A DNA stretch of 64,000 nucleotides from assembly GCA_009763385.1 (NCBI GenBank), contig CM019831.1, positions 20,548,080 to 20,612,079 on the forward strand, read 5' to 3'. This stretch comes from Coix lacryma-jobi var. lacryma-jobi. Its lineage: Eukaryota > Streptophyta > Magnoliopsida > Poales > Poaceae. Below, one piece after another: positions 1 through 11,697 of the stretch; position 1 is the stretch's first letter, and each line of letters begins with the position of its first letter. The position numbers and the translations under genes were made by a program. The notes beneath the pieces were generated by a model that saw only the letters and a list, made by a program, of their open reading frames with translations, made no database searches and was not told where the DNA came from.

Positions 1-1
1 C

Positions 2-360
2 TTTGCAGTCTTTCTGGGTTCTAATCTTATATCATGGAGTGCTCGCAAGCAACACACAGTGTCAAGGTCTAGCACTGAGTCTGAGTATAAAGTTGTAGCT
101 GATGCAACTGCTGAGGTGATGTGGATTCAAACTCTTCTTCAAGAATTGCACATTAACAATCCAAGGGCAGCAAAGTTATGGTGTGAAAACATTGAGCGAA
201 GTACTTGTCATCTAATCCAGTGTTTCATGCTAGAACTAAGCATATAGAAGTTGATTATCATTTTGTCAGAGAAAGAGTATCACGGAAATTATTGGACATT
301 GAATTTGTCTCTTCAGGTGATCAAGTAGCAGATGGCTTTACAAAGGCATTGTCAGTTTGA
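2..360 (+). pseudogene. copia RNase H C-terminal fragment
   Basis: The frame opening at base 2 reads the copia RNase H signature (LISWSARKQ followed by SRSSTESEYK), continuing through the WIQTLLQEL helix. It then loses frame near 195-205. The next frame resumes with the family's HARTKHIEVDYHFVRE and DQVADGFTKAL motifs and ends at the TGA at 358-360. This domain removes the RNA strand during reverse transcription. The frameshift makes the copy non-functional as read. It is immediately followed by the polypurine tract and LTR, as expected. Confidence 0.85.
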
Positions 361-416
361 CTCCTGGAGAACTTCAAACACAATCTCAACCTAGTGAAGT
401 TGTGATTGAGGGGGAG

Positions 417-662
417 TGTTAAAGATAGACATGTACATGTGTGTGTCACGGTAACACTCTTGAGGTGATAAGGCCATTGCATGCATTACTCATAGGGTCG
501 AGTGTTGAACGAGATTTAGGAATGCATATCATGCATTACTTGTAGGGTCAAGTGTTGAACTAAGTTATAGGATCAAATGTATTTGCCGTGATCATCTCAA
601 GGTGGTTAACCGGCTATATGTAAACGCCATGGATGGGGCTCTTCCATTCATCTTTAATTAAC
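417..662 (+). repeat. 3' LTR of the truncated copia element
   Basis: Begins TGTTAA directly after the purine-rich ATTGAGGGGGAG. The best matching end is TTAACA at 657-662, giving a perfect 6-bp terminal inverted repeat. There is no second copy in the window to confirm the right boundary, so the end is inferred. Confidence 0.55.
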
Positions 663-1077
663 ATGCACTCACCTAGGACCCAACATCGGGCCTGGTGATT
701 CCATGCATGCGCCTCTGATCCTTTTCAATGATTTCTTTTGAATTATTGAGTGTGTTTGAGAAAGATTTGGCTGCACCATTTTTGAAAGTCTTAATGCTGG
801 GAATATAGTGTGAGAAACTACAAATGAAATAAGATACGTTGTGTTCCTTCTATTACTTGAATGGACCCACAATTTCCAATCCACACTCTGACTATCATTC
901 AGATTTAAAGAGCATCTCCGATTGAATGCAATATAATTTCAATCATAGCTAAGTGGCCACTGCCATTGACTGCCGGAATATCAGAAAATCATACCAAACC
1001 ACAGTAGCTTACTCTCCTTTTTTTGCCTACCAAAAAAATAACTCAGTTATTTTGTGATAGCCAGCTACGAATAAGTT
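663..1077. other. No gene seen; unclassified flank of Copia-A
   Basis: AT-leaning sequence with only short open frames and no recognised motif. It continues on the other side of Copia-A at 7905. Confidence 0.5.
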
Positions 1078-1082
1078 CATGG

Positions 1083-1562
1083 TGTTGGAACTGATCTCCA
1101 CCGTTAGGCCCAACGGCCTAACGGGCCTTTTTCCGCGCCCTGATTGGGGGCGCCCAACCTTGTGGTTGGTGGGCCCCCGTCGCACAGCACCATAAAAAGG
1201 ACGGTGGGGGAGCCGGGGCACGCACAACGAAGTTTGTCGCGCTGCCAGACTCCCCACCTACACTCCTAACCCTAGCCGATCTCGTGGGGGCGCTGCAAGC
1301 GGCGGGAAGCCTCCACCGACGCCCTCTTCTCCGTCTCCGATGTCGTCGACTCTGAACAACATCGGCGGCGACCAAGGAGCTCCTCGAATGCCATGGTCAG
1401 CGCCAGCACCACTGCAACGCCCATGGACTCCCTTGGTCTGCGACCTCACTCTCCTCTCTCTCTCTGTTTTAGTAGATCTCTCTAGGTTCTATCATACTAC
1501 ACTCGATGTACTTCTCCATTCCCCTCTAGATCCGCTACTAGGCATCTGTTTTGTATCTATCA
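1083..1562 (+). repeat. Copia-A 5' LTR
   Basis: 480 bp, starts TGTTGGAACTGATC and ends CTATCA. A CATAAAAAGG TATA-like box lies near 1190. It aligns along its whole length with 7416-7899. Confidence 0.93.
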
Positions 1563-1563
1563 A

Positions 1564-1572
1564 TGGTATCAG
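1564..1572 (+). other. Copia-A primer-binding site
   Basis: TGGTATCAG starts two bases after the LTR. It matches the first nine bases of the usual copia site complementary to the 3' end of initiator tRNA-Met, then diverges. Confidence 0.75.
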
Positions 1573-2896
1573 TTAAGCCGAACTAGATAGTGGATCCAGA
1601 TGGGGGAGAGAAATGAATGAAGAACGCATCGATTCCAATCGGGGTTGAATCACATAAATGAAAATGAACCAACCGATCTTAGATCGGGTTTTTTGAAAGA
1701 ACCGTGAATGAAAACTACCGATCCCATGCAGATTAGAGACGAACGGACTTGAATCGAACGAAAACACCGATTCATTTTGGACCGGGATGAACATCGAAGA
1801 ACCCTAACCCTAATCGTTGAACCCGAGCTCAAGAACACGAAGCCGACCAGATTACGGGACCTACCTGGCCTCCTCTCTGTCGGTAGCGCCGTCGTCGCGC
1901 GGTAGAATTGCCGGCCAAAGCTCCGCTTCGCGCGGACGCCGGTAGGGGCTCGGACTAGGGCGCCGCGGCAAAGCTGTTCGACGGTGGTGCGCTCAGCCGG
2001 AGGCGAGCACACGCGCCTGCCAAGGTTTTCCCAGCGGCGCCGACCTCCATCGCGGTTCCCGTCGCATTCGTCGATCCTGCTGCTGCCGTCGCGATGCACA
2101 GCGAGGAGGAGAAGGGCGGCCGGGGGAGAGGAAAGAATGAAAGCTAGGGTTTTGGGGAGGTGGCGGCCGGGAGGGGGTTTTTGTTTCCCCGAAATAGGCT
2201 CCTGGCCGTCCGATGGAGATCAACGGCCGAGGTTGAATGGGCTAGATTTGGCCCAGGCGGGTTGCGGCTTTCCCGAACCAGGCCCAGGTTGCGGCCTGGG
2301 CGCGGGGTGGAGCTCGCCACCGCTTGCTAGGCCACCTTGGGTCGTGCGAGCGCATGCGCGCTGGCGGGCCGAGCAGTCCTTCGGGCCGAAATTGTGAACT
2401 GCACAATGAATTGTCCTTTTGCTTATTTATTTTTCCAAAAAACTGTTCTAATCCAAATTTGATTGCATTTTGATGAAATTTTAACCAAATTTTCTGTGTA
2501 AAATTTATCCAACGATAATTTTATTCAGAAAATAGAAAGATATGATATATGTTTCTGGAAAATTATTATGAAATGAATTTAATGGTTTCCGCTGCGAATT
2601 ATGGATTTATTGTTTTTTCATTAATCATTATTAAATTTGAACCAACGGTAGAGTTTAATTATAAAAAAATGAATATTTCCGATTTTGAGATTATTATGAT
2701 GTTGTTAATTTTTACCAACGTTGTTAATAACAATATTATAACATTTTAGTTCAAATGAAATTATACATTAATTCTACTTCTACCCAACGGTGATGTTGAA
2801 TTTTTTATATAAATGAATATTGTATGTTTTAATTTTGACCAACGTTGAGATAAGGCATGCAATTTTCATATGTAAATGTTCTTATTTTTCTTCGAA
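1573..2896 (+). other. Copia-A long 5' leader
   Basis: About 1.3 kb between primer site and gag, with no convincing coding frame. The first ~830 bp are GC-rich; from about 2400 it becomes very AT-rich. The motif CCAACG recurs near 2508, 2643, 2713, 2785 and 2841, three of these spaced about 70 bp apart, suggesting a decayed tandem repeat. Open frames in the GC-rich part appear on both strands and look compositional. Confidence 0.6.
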
Positions 2897-3811
2897 ATGG
2901 TTTCAAGAGGAAAGACTGTGTTGAACGTCAACAACATCCCGCAGCTCAATGGGATCAACTATCGGGTCTGGCGGGAGAAATATGAACTAGAGCTTGCGCT
3001 TGGAGAGATTGATATGGCCATAACCACACCGTGTCCTATTGCACCACAGGACCCGATGAGGGGAGCTGATGAAACTGATGCTGATTTCCTTGCTCGGCAA
3101 AGAAATCATGCTGAAATTAGGATGAAGTATGATCTTGAACACAGGCGATGGACACTCTCCAACCGGAAGTGCTTGATGGTGGCTAAGGCCACGATTGAAG
3201 AACCCATAAGGGGGTCGATCCCAGAATGTACCACTGCCATTGAATACCCGGAAAGGGTTAAGAATCAGTTTACTGGGTCTACAAAGGCCACAACAAGCAC
3301 ATTGATCAAGGAATTGGTTACTATTAAATACAATGGTGGTGGTATTAGGGATCATATTGTGAAAATGAGCTCCATTCAGGCTAAGTTGATGCCAATGGAT
3401 GTGGTGGTCAATGACCAATTCCTACTCCATTTGGTTTTCCACTCTTTGTCAAGGGAATATGAAACCTTTACTGTGAACTACAACATGCAGCCTGACAAAT
3501 GGGATATTGAAAAGCTCATTGTCATGTGCGTTCAGGAGGAAGAGAGGGTCAAGTCCTCACATGGTGACTCTGCTTTCTACGTGAAGGACAATAAGAAAAG
3601 AAACTTTCGAAATAAGAACTTTAGACCACAGGGCAAGTCCCAGTGGGAGAAAGGCTCTACCTCCAAGGCACAGGAAAAGGCCCCTCAGGTTCCTCAGAAC
3701 CCTCGGAACCCTGAAAACCAGAATCAAAATCAGTAGGACAACCATTATGGCAATGCTGAGAAAGATCAGTGCAAGCATTGTTTCAAAAGGGGGCACTACA
3801 AGAAAGATTGT
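2897..3811 (+). pseudogene. Copia-A gag (nucleocapsid-like) with in-frame stop
   Basis: Gag packages element RNA into virus-like particles. The frame from the ATG at 2897 shows the copia gag opening (LNGINYRVWREK), an alpha-helical UBN2-type central region to about residue 210 and a basic, Gln/Asn-rich tail. A TAG at 3734-3736 interrupts the same frame just before a CCHC zinc knuckle (CKHCFKRGHYKKDC, about 3770-3811). The ATG at 2897 is preferred over one at 2876 because the latter adds only a short Phe-rich stretch unlike the family. The TAG falls in a Gln-rich run and probably replaced a CAG codon. Confidence 0.88.
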
Positions 3812-5651
3812 CCTGATTTCATGAAATGGTTGATGAAGAAGGGTGAGATTTTGATTACGTTTGTTGATGAATCCCTGTTTTTATGTTATTCAAAAACCAC
3901 TTGGTGGATTGATTCTGGAGCAACTGTTTATGTTGTGAACTCCTTACAGGGCTTAAGTTGGAGGACCACTCTACAAAGAGGACAAAGAACAATTAAAGTG
4001 GCGAATGGAGTGCAAGTCGATGTTGAAGCTGTGGGAAATTTTTCCCTAACATTGAAGAATGGCTTTACTCTTATTCTTTATGATGTACTTTATGTTCCCT
4101 CTTTGCGTCGAAACTTAATAAGTGTGTCAAAACTCAATGATGATGGATTTGAATGCCATTTTGGAAATGGCAGATGCGAGATATTTTTTAATAATGAAAG
4201 TGTTGGTCTTGCCTCCCAACAAGACAAGCTTTATTTATTATCTCCCGCTGAAAATTTGAATCATGTATGTGATGAGGATGTGAATCATGTATGTAATTTG
4301 AATGTGAATGACTCCCAATCTACGAATAAAAAAGAAGAAGCAGAAGAGAATCGATTGCAACTCTTCGAAATTGTGGCACTGTCACTTAGGCCACATTTCG
4401 AGGGGGAGAATAGAACATTTGGTTAATGAATCAATTCTTCCGCATTTAGAATTTTCAGAATTAGAACAATGCATTGATTGCATTAAAGGAAAATATGTTA
4501 AGAAAATTAAGAAAGATGCCAAATGAAGTACGTGAATCCTGGAAATAATTCACACGAACATTTATGGTCCGTTCACTGTGAAAACCGTGGATGGTTATGA
4601 TTCTTTGATAACATTCACGAATGATTATTCCCGTTATGGCTATATTTATCCAATTAAAGAAAGATCAGAAGCATTGGATAAATTTAGAATATTCAAGGCT
4701 GAAGTTGAAAATTAGCATGATTTGAGGATCAAAGTAGTACGATCTGACCGCGGTGAAGAGTACTATGGGCGACATACCTCGTATGGCCAAATTCCTGGAC
4801 CTTTTGCAAGGTTTCTACAGGAAAATGGCATAGTTGCTCAGTATTCCACACGAGGAGAACCTCAGCAGAATGGAGTAGCTAAAAGTACAAACTGTACCTT
4901 AATGGATATGGTAAGAAGCATGATAAGTTACTCCACGCTACCGATTAGTTTATGGATGGAGGCACTGAAAACCGCCATTCATATACTTAATCGAGTACCA
5001 AGCAAATCGGTGCCAAAAACACCGTATGAATTATGGACAGGAAGGAAACCCTCACTTAATCACTTGCGTGTGTGGGGCTATCCAGCTGAGGCGAAGGTTT
5101 TTAACTCAAACATTGAAAACTTAGACTCCAAGACAGTTAGCTGCTACTTTATTGGTTATCCAGAAAGATCAAAAGGATATCGATTTTATTGTCCTGGCAG
5201 ACATACAAAATTTGTTGAAACTAGGCATGTTGTATTCTTGGAGAATGACATGATCAAGGGGAGCATGGTAGCGTGTGAAATTAACCTTGAGGAGAAGCGG
5301 GTACATGTACCCACTCCGATGGTTCAAGTACCCTTCTTTACGCTACCTGTTGTTGTTGCACCAGCAGTCCAGGACGCTGCAGTGACAACACCTATTGTTA
5401 GTTCTCCTGTGGTGACAATAAATGAAAATGTGGAACCTGTTGAACAGGATGTGGAACCTGTCCAACAGGATCCTATAGAACCAATTGTCACACACGAGGA
5501 AGAACAACAACAGCCCATTGTGGAACAAGTGCCAGAGGCCCCTAGAAGGTCTCAAAAACTAGAAGGTCAGCTATTCCAGACGATTATGAAATCTACGACG
5601 CTGAAGAGTTTCGTATGGAAGATGACCCAAGAACTTTCAAAGAAGCCATGA
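3812..5651 (+). pseudogene. Copia-A protease and integrase, frameshifted
   Basis: Protease: the aspartic motif IDSGATV lies at about 3909-3930, normally DSGA followed by T/S-H. The frame is lost near 4350, where the pre-integrase zinc region (LWHCHLGHISRGRIEHL, then CIDCIKGK) continues in another frame to a stop near 4526. Integrase core resumes as IIHTNIYGPF, where the family has HTD, so the first catalytic Asp is Asn. A TAG near 4713 interrupts again. VVRSDRGEE keeps the second Asp, and QQNGVAK has Lys in place of the catalytic Glu. A Pro/Val/Glu-rich linker follows. Inactive by two independent criteria. Confidence 0.88.
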
Positions 5652-7181
5652 GAAGCGATCACTCATACAAGTGGTTTGAAGCCATGGAAGATGAGATGAA
5701 ATCAATGAGTACCAACAAAGTTTGGGAATTAGAAAATATTCCTAAAGGAGCCAAAACGGTAGGTTGTAAATGGGTCCAAATATGACTCCCAAGGGAAGGT
5801 TGAAAGATTTAAAGCACAACTTGTGGCTAAAGGTTTTACGCAACGAGAAGGCATTGATTACAATGAAACCTTTTCCCCAGTTTCATGTAAAGATTCCTTC
5901 AGAATCATCATGGCACTTGTGGCCCACTATGATTTAGAATTACATCAGATGGATGCAAAGACAGCTTTCCTGAATGGGGATTTAGAAGAAAACGTTTACA
6001 TGGCACAACCGAAAGGTTTTGTCGTAAACGGGAAAGAAAATATGGGATGTCGTCTGAAAAGATCAATCTACAGATTGAAACAAGCTTCAAGGCAGTGGTA
6101 CTTGAAGTTTGATAGAACGATAAAATGTTTTGGGTTTAAGGAAAATGTCGAGGACAATTGTGTCTATATGAAATTCAAGAATGGGAAATACATATTCTTG
6201 ATCCTATATGTGGATGATATCCTACTCGCTAGTAGTGATGTCAATCTACTAAATGAAACAAAGAAATTCTTGTCCTCGAATTTTGATATGAAAAATCTAG
6301 GTGAAGCTCCATTCGTCTTGGGAATTGAAATTCACCGAGATAGAAGAAAAGGGGTTTTGGGACTATCGCAGAAGGCATACATTGAAAAAGTATTGAAGAA
6401 ATTTAGTATGCATGCGTGCAGTCCTTCACCTGCTCCTATAGTCAAGGGCGATAGATTTGGGGAACATCAGTGTCCCAAGAATGAATATGAAATTGAACAA
6501 ATGAAAGTGGTACCGTATGCTTCAGCAGTTGGAAGTTTGCAATATGCTCAAGTGTGTACTCGCCCTGACCTTGCTTTCGTTACCGGGTTACTTGGCAGAT
6601 TCCAAAAGAATCCAGGAATTGAACATTGGAAATTAGTGAAGAAAGTCTTGTGTTATTTGCAAGGTACGAAAGGTCTCATGTTGACATATGAAAAATCAGA
6701 TTCTCTCGAGATAGAGGGATATTCAGATTCTGATTATGCGGGAGATGAAAGAAAATCCATGTCAGGATACATATTTACTCTCGCTGGAGGAGCAATATCG
6801 TGGAAAAGCTCCAAACAAACTATGACCACATCCTCGACTATGTATGCCGAGTTTGTATGTTGCTATGAGACCACGAAGCAGGTGAATTGGTTAAAGAAAT
6901 TCATACCCGGATTGAAAGTGATAGAAAGAATACATGAACCACTGAGGTTGTATTGCGACAACAACCCAGCTGTGGAATATGCTCACAACAATAGGTCAAG
7001 TGGTGCTGCCAAACACATTGACATAAAGTATTATGTTGTGAAAGATAAAGTTCGGGATCATATCATAAATCTTGAGCACATACGAACTGAAAGGATGCTC
7101 GCGGATTCGCTTACCAAAGGCCTTCCACCCAGTGTCTTTAGAGGACACTTAGCCGGCATGGGTTTAAGGGAGAGCCTATGA
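5652..7181 (+). pseudogene. Copia-A reverse transcriptase and RNase H
   Basis: The 5' part (EAMRSDHSYKWFEAMEDEM) lies in a different frame from upstream integrase, and a small indel near 5775 shifts it again. From about 5784 one long frame runs to the TGA at 7181. It carries LVAKGFTQREGIDY, the HQMDAKTAFLNGDLEE palm motif, the YVDDILL catalytic box and RNase H motifs (EGYSDSDYAGD, ISWKSSKQ, LYCDNNPAV, HIDIKYYVV, ADSLTKGLP). This is the best-preserved part of the element. It is followed by about 230 bp of non-coding sequence and the polypurine tract. Confidence 0.92.
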
Positions 7182-7400
7182 TTCCCGAACATGAAGGGCC
7201 CAGAAGAAAATGAAGTTTTGTTTCAGAACAGAAAGGTGTGTTGTGGCTGTTAGTCTAACGGCACTAATGGTTGTGACGATAAGACATGCTCGATACACTC
7301 GCCTGTGATGGAATGAAACAATTTAGAAGAGATTGGAAATTTGAAAATTTGAATTTTTGAAATGTCGAATAAGAAATTGAAGTATGAAAGAATGATGTGA

Positions 7401-7415
7401 GATCAAGGGGGAGAA
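7401..7415 (+). other. Copia-A polypurine tract
   Basis: GATCAAGGGGGAGAA directly abuts the 3' LTR; this is the expected primer position for plus-strand DNA synthesis. Confidence 0.85.
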
Positions 7416-7899
7416 TGTTGGAACTGATCTGCACCGTTAGGCCCAACGGCCTAACGGTCCTTTGATCCGCGCCCTGATCGGGGGCGCCCAACCTTGTGGT
7501 TGGTGGGCCCCCGTCGCACAATGCCATAAAAAGGACGATGGGGGAGCCGGGGCACGCACAACGAAGTTCGTCGCACTGCCAGACTCCTCACCTACACTCC
7601 TAACCCAAGCCGATCTCGTGAGGGCGTTGCAAGCAGCGGGAAGCCTCCACAGACGCCCTCTTCTCCGTCTCCGATGTCGTCGACTCCGAACAACACCGGC
7701 GGCGACCAAGGAGCTCCTGCGAACGCCATGGCCGGCGCCAGCACCACTGCAACGCCCATGGACTCCCTCGGTCTACGACCTCACTCTCCTCTCTCTCTCT
7801 TTGTTTTAGTATATCTCTCTAGGTTCTATCATACTGCACTCGATGTACTTCTCCATTCCCCTCCGGATCTGCTTCTAGGGATCCGTTTTGTATCTATCA
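7416..7899 (+). repeat. Copia-A 3' LTR
   Basis: 484 bp, TGTTGG to TATCA. It aligns with 1083-1562 with mostly substitution differences and is followed by the CATGG duplication. Confidence 0.93.
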
Positions 7900-7904
7900 C
7901 ATGG

Positions 7905-8679
7905 GTATCACGAACTACCACTCTACCAGTGGTCTGATGGATTTGTCAAACAAAGAATTTGTGCTTCTGTTACGTACTTCATCCATCAGTAGTTTGGTAC
8001 TGCGTCAAAAATACAAAGAAACTTGCAAACCAAGATCCTAGCAGTTGTTGTCTACTTGTCTGCTACATGTCAACTTTTGTCATATAGCCACGTTTTCAGC
8101 TGATTAGCGGATCAAACTGGCGATATGTTCATTGCCACTATGGGCACAAAATCTAAATGTCACACAGCTTAGATTCAGCTTGGATCGTGCCTATGTATGT
8201 TAGATGTCATCGTAGCTTTTGGGGTCACCCTTTCATTTTGTGCTTATTGCTATTCATCTTTTGATTGTTTGTATAGGTCTCCATCGCTAAGCCCCAAAAA
8301 ATGTAGGCGTTGCTGGCGGACAACAACCAATCTTGGGCTATACATGTAACAGAGAAAGAAAGTCTAGACTAAATTCTGACCTACATTGGTAACATAGTTT
8401 CTACCGGGGCTCATATGAACTAAATATCATACGACTTCTCCATCCCATGCATAATTTAATAATAGTTGTTATGTAATGGTCCTACTTGCACCCCGATTTC
8501 AGATACTTTTGCTTTACCTAAAATTACTCCAAATTCATTTAGCTGCTCTATGCCTTCGAGTACCTTATTCAGCCCTATTCATTATTCTTAATTTTTTAAT
8601 TTTAGTGTCAAGATATTCCCTACTGCTTTGTGTTTCTAAATATTTAGCAGCCGTGATGTGCTATAGTTCTGACTTCGTG
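7905..8679. other. No gene seen; possible Helitron interior
   Basis: AT-rich, short open frames only, no recognised protein motif. If the Helitron end at 8708 is real, this stretch is the 3' part of that element and Copia-A inserted into it. Confidence 0.4.
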
Positions 8680-8708
8680 CCCCGTGCGAAGCACGGGGTT
8701 ACCCACTA
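8680..8708 (+). mobile_element. Helitron 3' terminus (plus strand)
   Basis: An 8-bp hairpin CCCCGTGC-GAA-GCACGGGG (8680-8698) is followed after six bases by CTAG (8705-8708) and then T, the standard grass Helitron 3' end. The 5' end (TC) was not located. Confidence 0.65.
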
Positions 8709-10220
8709 GTAAAAAATATTATTGTACTATATATATAACTCAATCCACCATTCTCTTATACCAATCCAAGCACCACATTTGTTTGTTCTATCACTGCTCC
8801 TTATTCGACACTTAGGCTCTGTTTGGCAACAATACCATCCTATAATTTTTCATCTGTATTGGTTTGAGTATACGTCGGAGACAATGATCCATTTGCTCAT
8901 CTATGGAGGCACCGGTTGTTGTCTTAGACACATTTGCAGCTGATGCACAACTTTGAAGAGACACATCCAGACACGAGGGCAGGAGATAAGGACCAAGAGT
9001 CAGAGAGTGTGCGCCTTGGAAGATATGAGACTCAGGTCGGCCACCGGTGTAGGCCAGACCACCGTTGCCGAAAGGGCTGATAAGAATTGGACTTCACTGA
9101 TCTTCCAACAGCTAAATACTCGTTGCATAGTGCTATTCCATACCCGTACGCATAAGATAAAATTTTACCCACTAGAAGACTTTACCCATACCCATATCCG
9201 CGTGGCAAATTTTTTTCCTAACAACAAAATATTGGGAAACTCATAAACAAATACTCGGAGGAAAAATTAAGACCATTTCAAACAATTTCTTTCATTCATT
9301 CCTAAAATATAAAATACAATTTTACATCTGCAATCCTTCTTTGGTTTATTGCACAAATTCGTAGTCTTTTTATCTACTCTTTTGGTTCTTACTTGTAGCC
9401 TCTTCCCCTTTCTTCTCTTCCTCACCTTGCACGATTTCATTGACCTCCAAATATTAGCACGAAGAACCTTATATGCTTATTATATAATTTTCCCTTTATC
9501 AGAATAAAGATTCATGGATCCACACTCACCATTATTATCTCAGCCTTGGTTGATCCATTCTCTGCCAATAGTGGTGGTAACTTTCCGTCAATCATACATG
9601 ATATTTCATACACTTCCATTCCATGCCAATACAACCATTCCGGTATGTCTGCTTCCTTTGAGATTCAAAACGTTCTTAGTATACTCTTCACAAAACTACC
9701 AAAATCAAATCAATATAACAAATTCATGCAAGTTATACCTTTCTATGCTTTTCCATGTCGATGTCCACTCTATTTTGTCCTTTCTCGTCTATTTCTTCCT
9801 TGGTGGATGACTTACTGGTTCCCTCCATATTCTGTTATCATTGGTATTAGTCACCGAGAATGATAGAATCCACACAAATGTGTTCTTCGTGCGTATAACT
9901 TTTATGCCTTTTAAAACCACTCCTCACGCCACACTTCTATAGACCCGTGCAGTGACACAGGACTGTGTCCGCGTGCCCCTTCACATGCGCTTTATTTTTA
10001 CATAGCATGCAACCACACAATATGACTCATACATATCTTCACAGCATGCAACCGCACAATACCAATTCTTGATCAGCTTTGTTCACGCTTTATTTATGCC
10101 GTAGCACATTACCAAGCACATGCACACTAAAGGCCTAAATATCAAATAGTACTCCGAACTCACTTTTGCATGTTCACTATTGCAATTTCCATTTAAATTT
10201 AAGTTGTCTTGCATATTTAA
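8709..10220. other. No gene seen
   Basis: AT-rich sequence with short open frames on both strands and no recognised domains. Short features only: a GGCTCTGTTTGG motif near 8815 typical of MITE ends, and a repeated AGCATGCAACC near 10005 and 10044. Confidence 0.45.
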
Positions 10221-10231
10221 TTAGAGCATCT

Positions 10232-10967
10232 GAGCATCTCCAACAACTCCCTAAATCAACTTGGTATTCTTATAAACTTGCCAAAAACACAAAAAATCCT
10301 CTCCAACAACTTGGTAAATCAACTGGTATTTTTCCAAACTTGGTAAACACCGGTGCCGCATGCGGAAATATACGCGCGCGGTGTGGCTCGCTATCGCGCG
10401 AAATTCTCCGTGGCCGCGCACCTCCTCTCCCGCCCACATCTGACTCCTTCTCCCGCACATGTCCTCTCCTACGAGTCGATCGACCCCCGTCCGTGACACC
10501 CCTCTTCTCCGCGTCGCCGCTGTTCTGAAGATCCGCGCCGTCGTCTCTTCTTTGAAGTGAAGCTGCAAGGTCATCGAGGAGATACTGACCTGATTGATGG
10601 GAGGACTAGATGGCCGCCTTGCTGCAGCTTCTCACCGGCGCGGCTTCCCTTGATCTCTTCTGATTTGAACTCGTCGGAGATCCAGCGTCGAGGAGGAAGA
10701 AGTCATTGTGGGGCGGCGTTTGTCGTATTCGCGAGGAGGAGGAGGACCGACACGCGCGGCGCGAGCAGCCGAAAACACGCGAGGTCGAGAGATGTCAACG
10801 CAACTTGAGTTGGATCAGTACAGGTGGGCCTATTTTTTTTGGTTTTTACCAAGTTGGAATACCAAATTATTGGATAGAGGTCTTTTTTTTGACTTGCCAA
10901 ATGAAATAGCAACTTGCTAAAACTCAAGATATACCAAGTGATTTTTTCCAAGTTGTTGGAGATGCTC
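10232..10967. repeat. Tandem unit 1 of the PIF-like element
   Basis: 736 bp, bounded by GAGCATCTCCAACAAC and its complement GTTGTTGGAGATGCTC. Nearly the same order of sequence recurs in unit 2 (CAACTTGGTATTC start, GC-rich middle, CAACTTGCTAAAACTC end). Confidence 0.85.
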
Positions 10968-11689
10968 ATCAACTTGGTATTCTTATAAACTTGGCAAAAA
11001 CACAAAAAACCCTCTCCAACAACTTGGTAAATCAACTTGGTATTTTTCCAAACTTGGTAAACACCGGTGCCGCACGCCGAAATATATGCGTGCGGTGTGG
11101 CTTGCTATCGCGCGAAATTCTCCGTGGCTGTGCATGTCCTCTCCCGTGCATGTCCTCTCCCGTGCATGTCCTCTCCCGCGCATGTCCTCTCCCGCGAGTT
11201 GATCGACCCCCGTCCGCGATGCCCCTCTTCCCCGCGTCGCCGCTGTTCTGAAGATCCGCGTCGTCGTCTCTTCTTCGAAGTGAAGCCGCAAGGTCATCGA
11301 GGAGATACTGACCTGATTGATGGGAGGACTAGATGGTCGCCTTGCTGCAGCTTCTCACCGGCGCGGCTTCCCTTGATCTCTTCTGATTTGGGCTCATCGG
11401 AGATCCAGCGTCGAGGAGTAAGAAGTCACTGCGGGGCGGCATCAGTCGTATTCGTGAGGAGGAGGAGGACCGACACGCGCGGCGCGAGCAGCCGAAAACA
11501 CGCAAGGCGGAGAGATGTCAACGCAACTTGAGTTGGATCGGTACAGGTGGGCCTATTTTTTTTGGTTTTTACCAAGTTGGAATACCAAATTGTTGGAGAG
11601 AGGTCTTTTTTTGACTTGCCAAATGAAATAGCAACTTGCTAAAACTCAAGATATACCAAGTGATTTTTTTCAAGTTGTTGGAGATACTC
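10968..11689. repeat. Tandem unit 2 of the PIF-like element
   Basis: 722 bp starting ATCAACTTGG. It lacks the first ~23 bp (left terminal repeat) of unit 1 but keeps the right terminal repeat. Compared with unit 1 it has a short expansion of a CTCTCCCGTGCATGTC motif near 11136-11190. Confidence 0.85.
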
Positions 11690-11697
11690 TTATACTA

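Larger units (their letters stand above)
1..662 (+). mobile_element. Ty1/copia element, 3' end only (cut by window edge)
   Basis: Contains the end of a copia pol (RNase H), a purine-rich tract (about 404-416) and an LTR that starts TGTTAA at 417 and probably ends TTAACA at 662. Order and orientation fit the 3' end of a plus-strand element whose remainder lies left of the window. No target duplication can be tested. Confidence 0.8.
1083..7899 (+). mobile_element. Copia-A: complete but degenerate Ty1/copia retrotransposon
   Basis: Two LTRs (1083-1562 and 7416-7899) flank gag-pol. A 5-bp duplication CATGG lies at 1078-1082 and 7900-7904, proving a single insertion. Total 6.8 kb. By eye the LTRs differ at about 35 positions, mostly transitions, so the insertion is old. 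An in-frame TAG, several frameshifts and two replaced integrase catalytic residues make it non-autonomous. Internal order is gag, protease, integrase, reverse transcriptase, RNase H, which is diagnostic of copia. Confidence 0.95.
10224..11689. mobile_element. PIF/Harbinger-like non-autonomous element with internal tandem duplication
   Basis: The left end GAGCATCT-GAGCATCTCCAACAAC and right end GTTGTTGGAGATACTC are inverted repeats. TTA flanks both sides (10221-10223 and 11690-11692), the duplication size and base choice of the PIF/Harbinger superfamily. The interior consists of two head-to-tail copies of about 725 bp. No transposase is encoded. Superfamily assignment rests on the TSD and terminal sequence only. 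Confidence 0.55.

Noticed and set aside
9940..9980. Third possible Helitron hairpin (CCCGTGC...CACAGG)
   Set aside because: Stem is short and interrupted and no CTRR end at the right distance.
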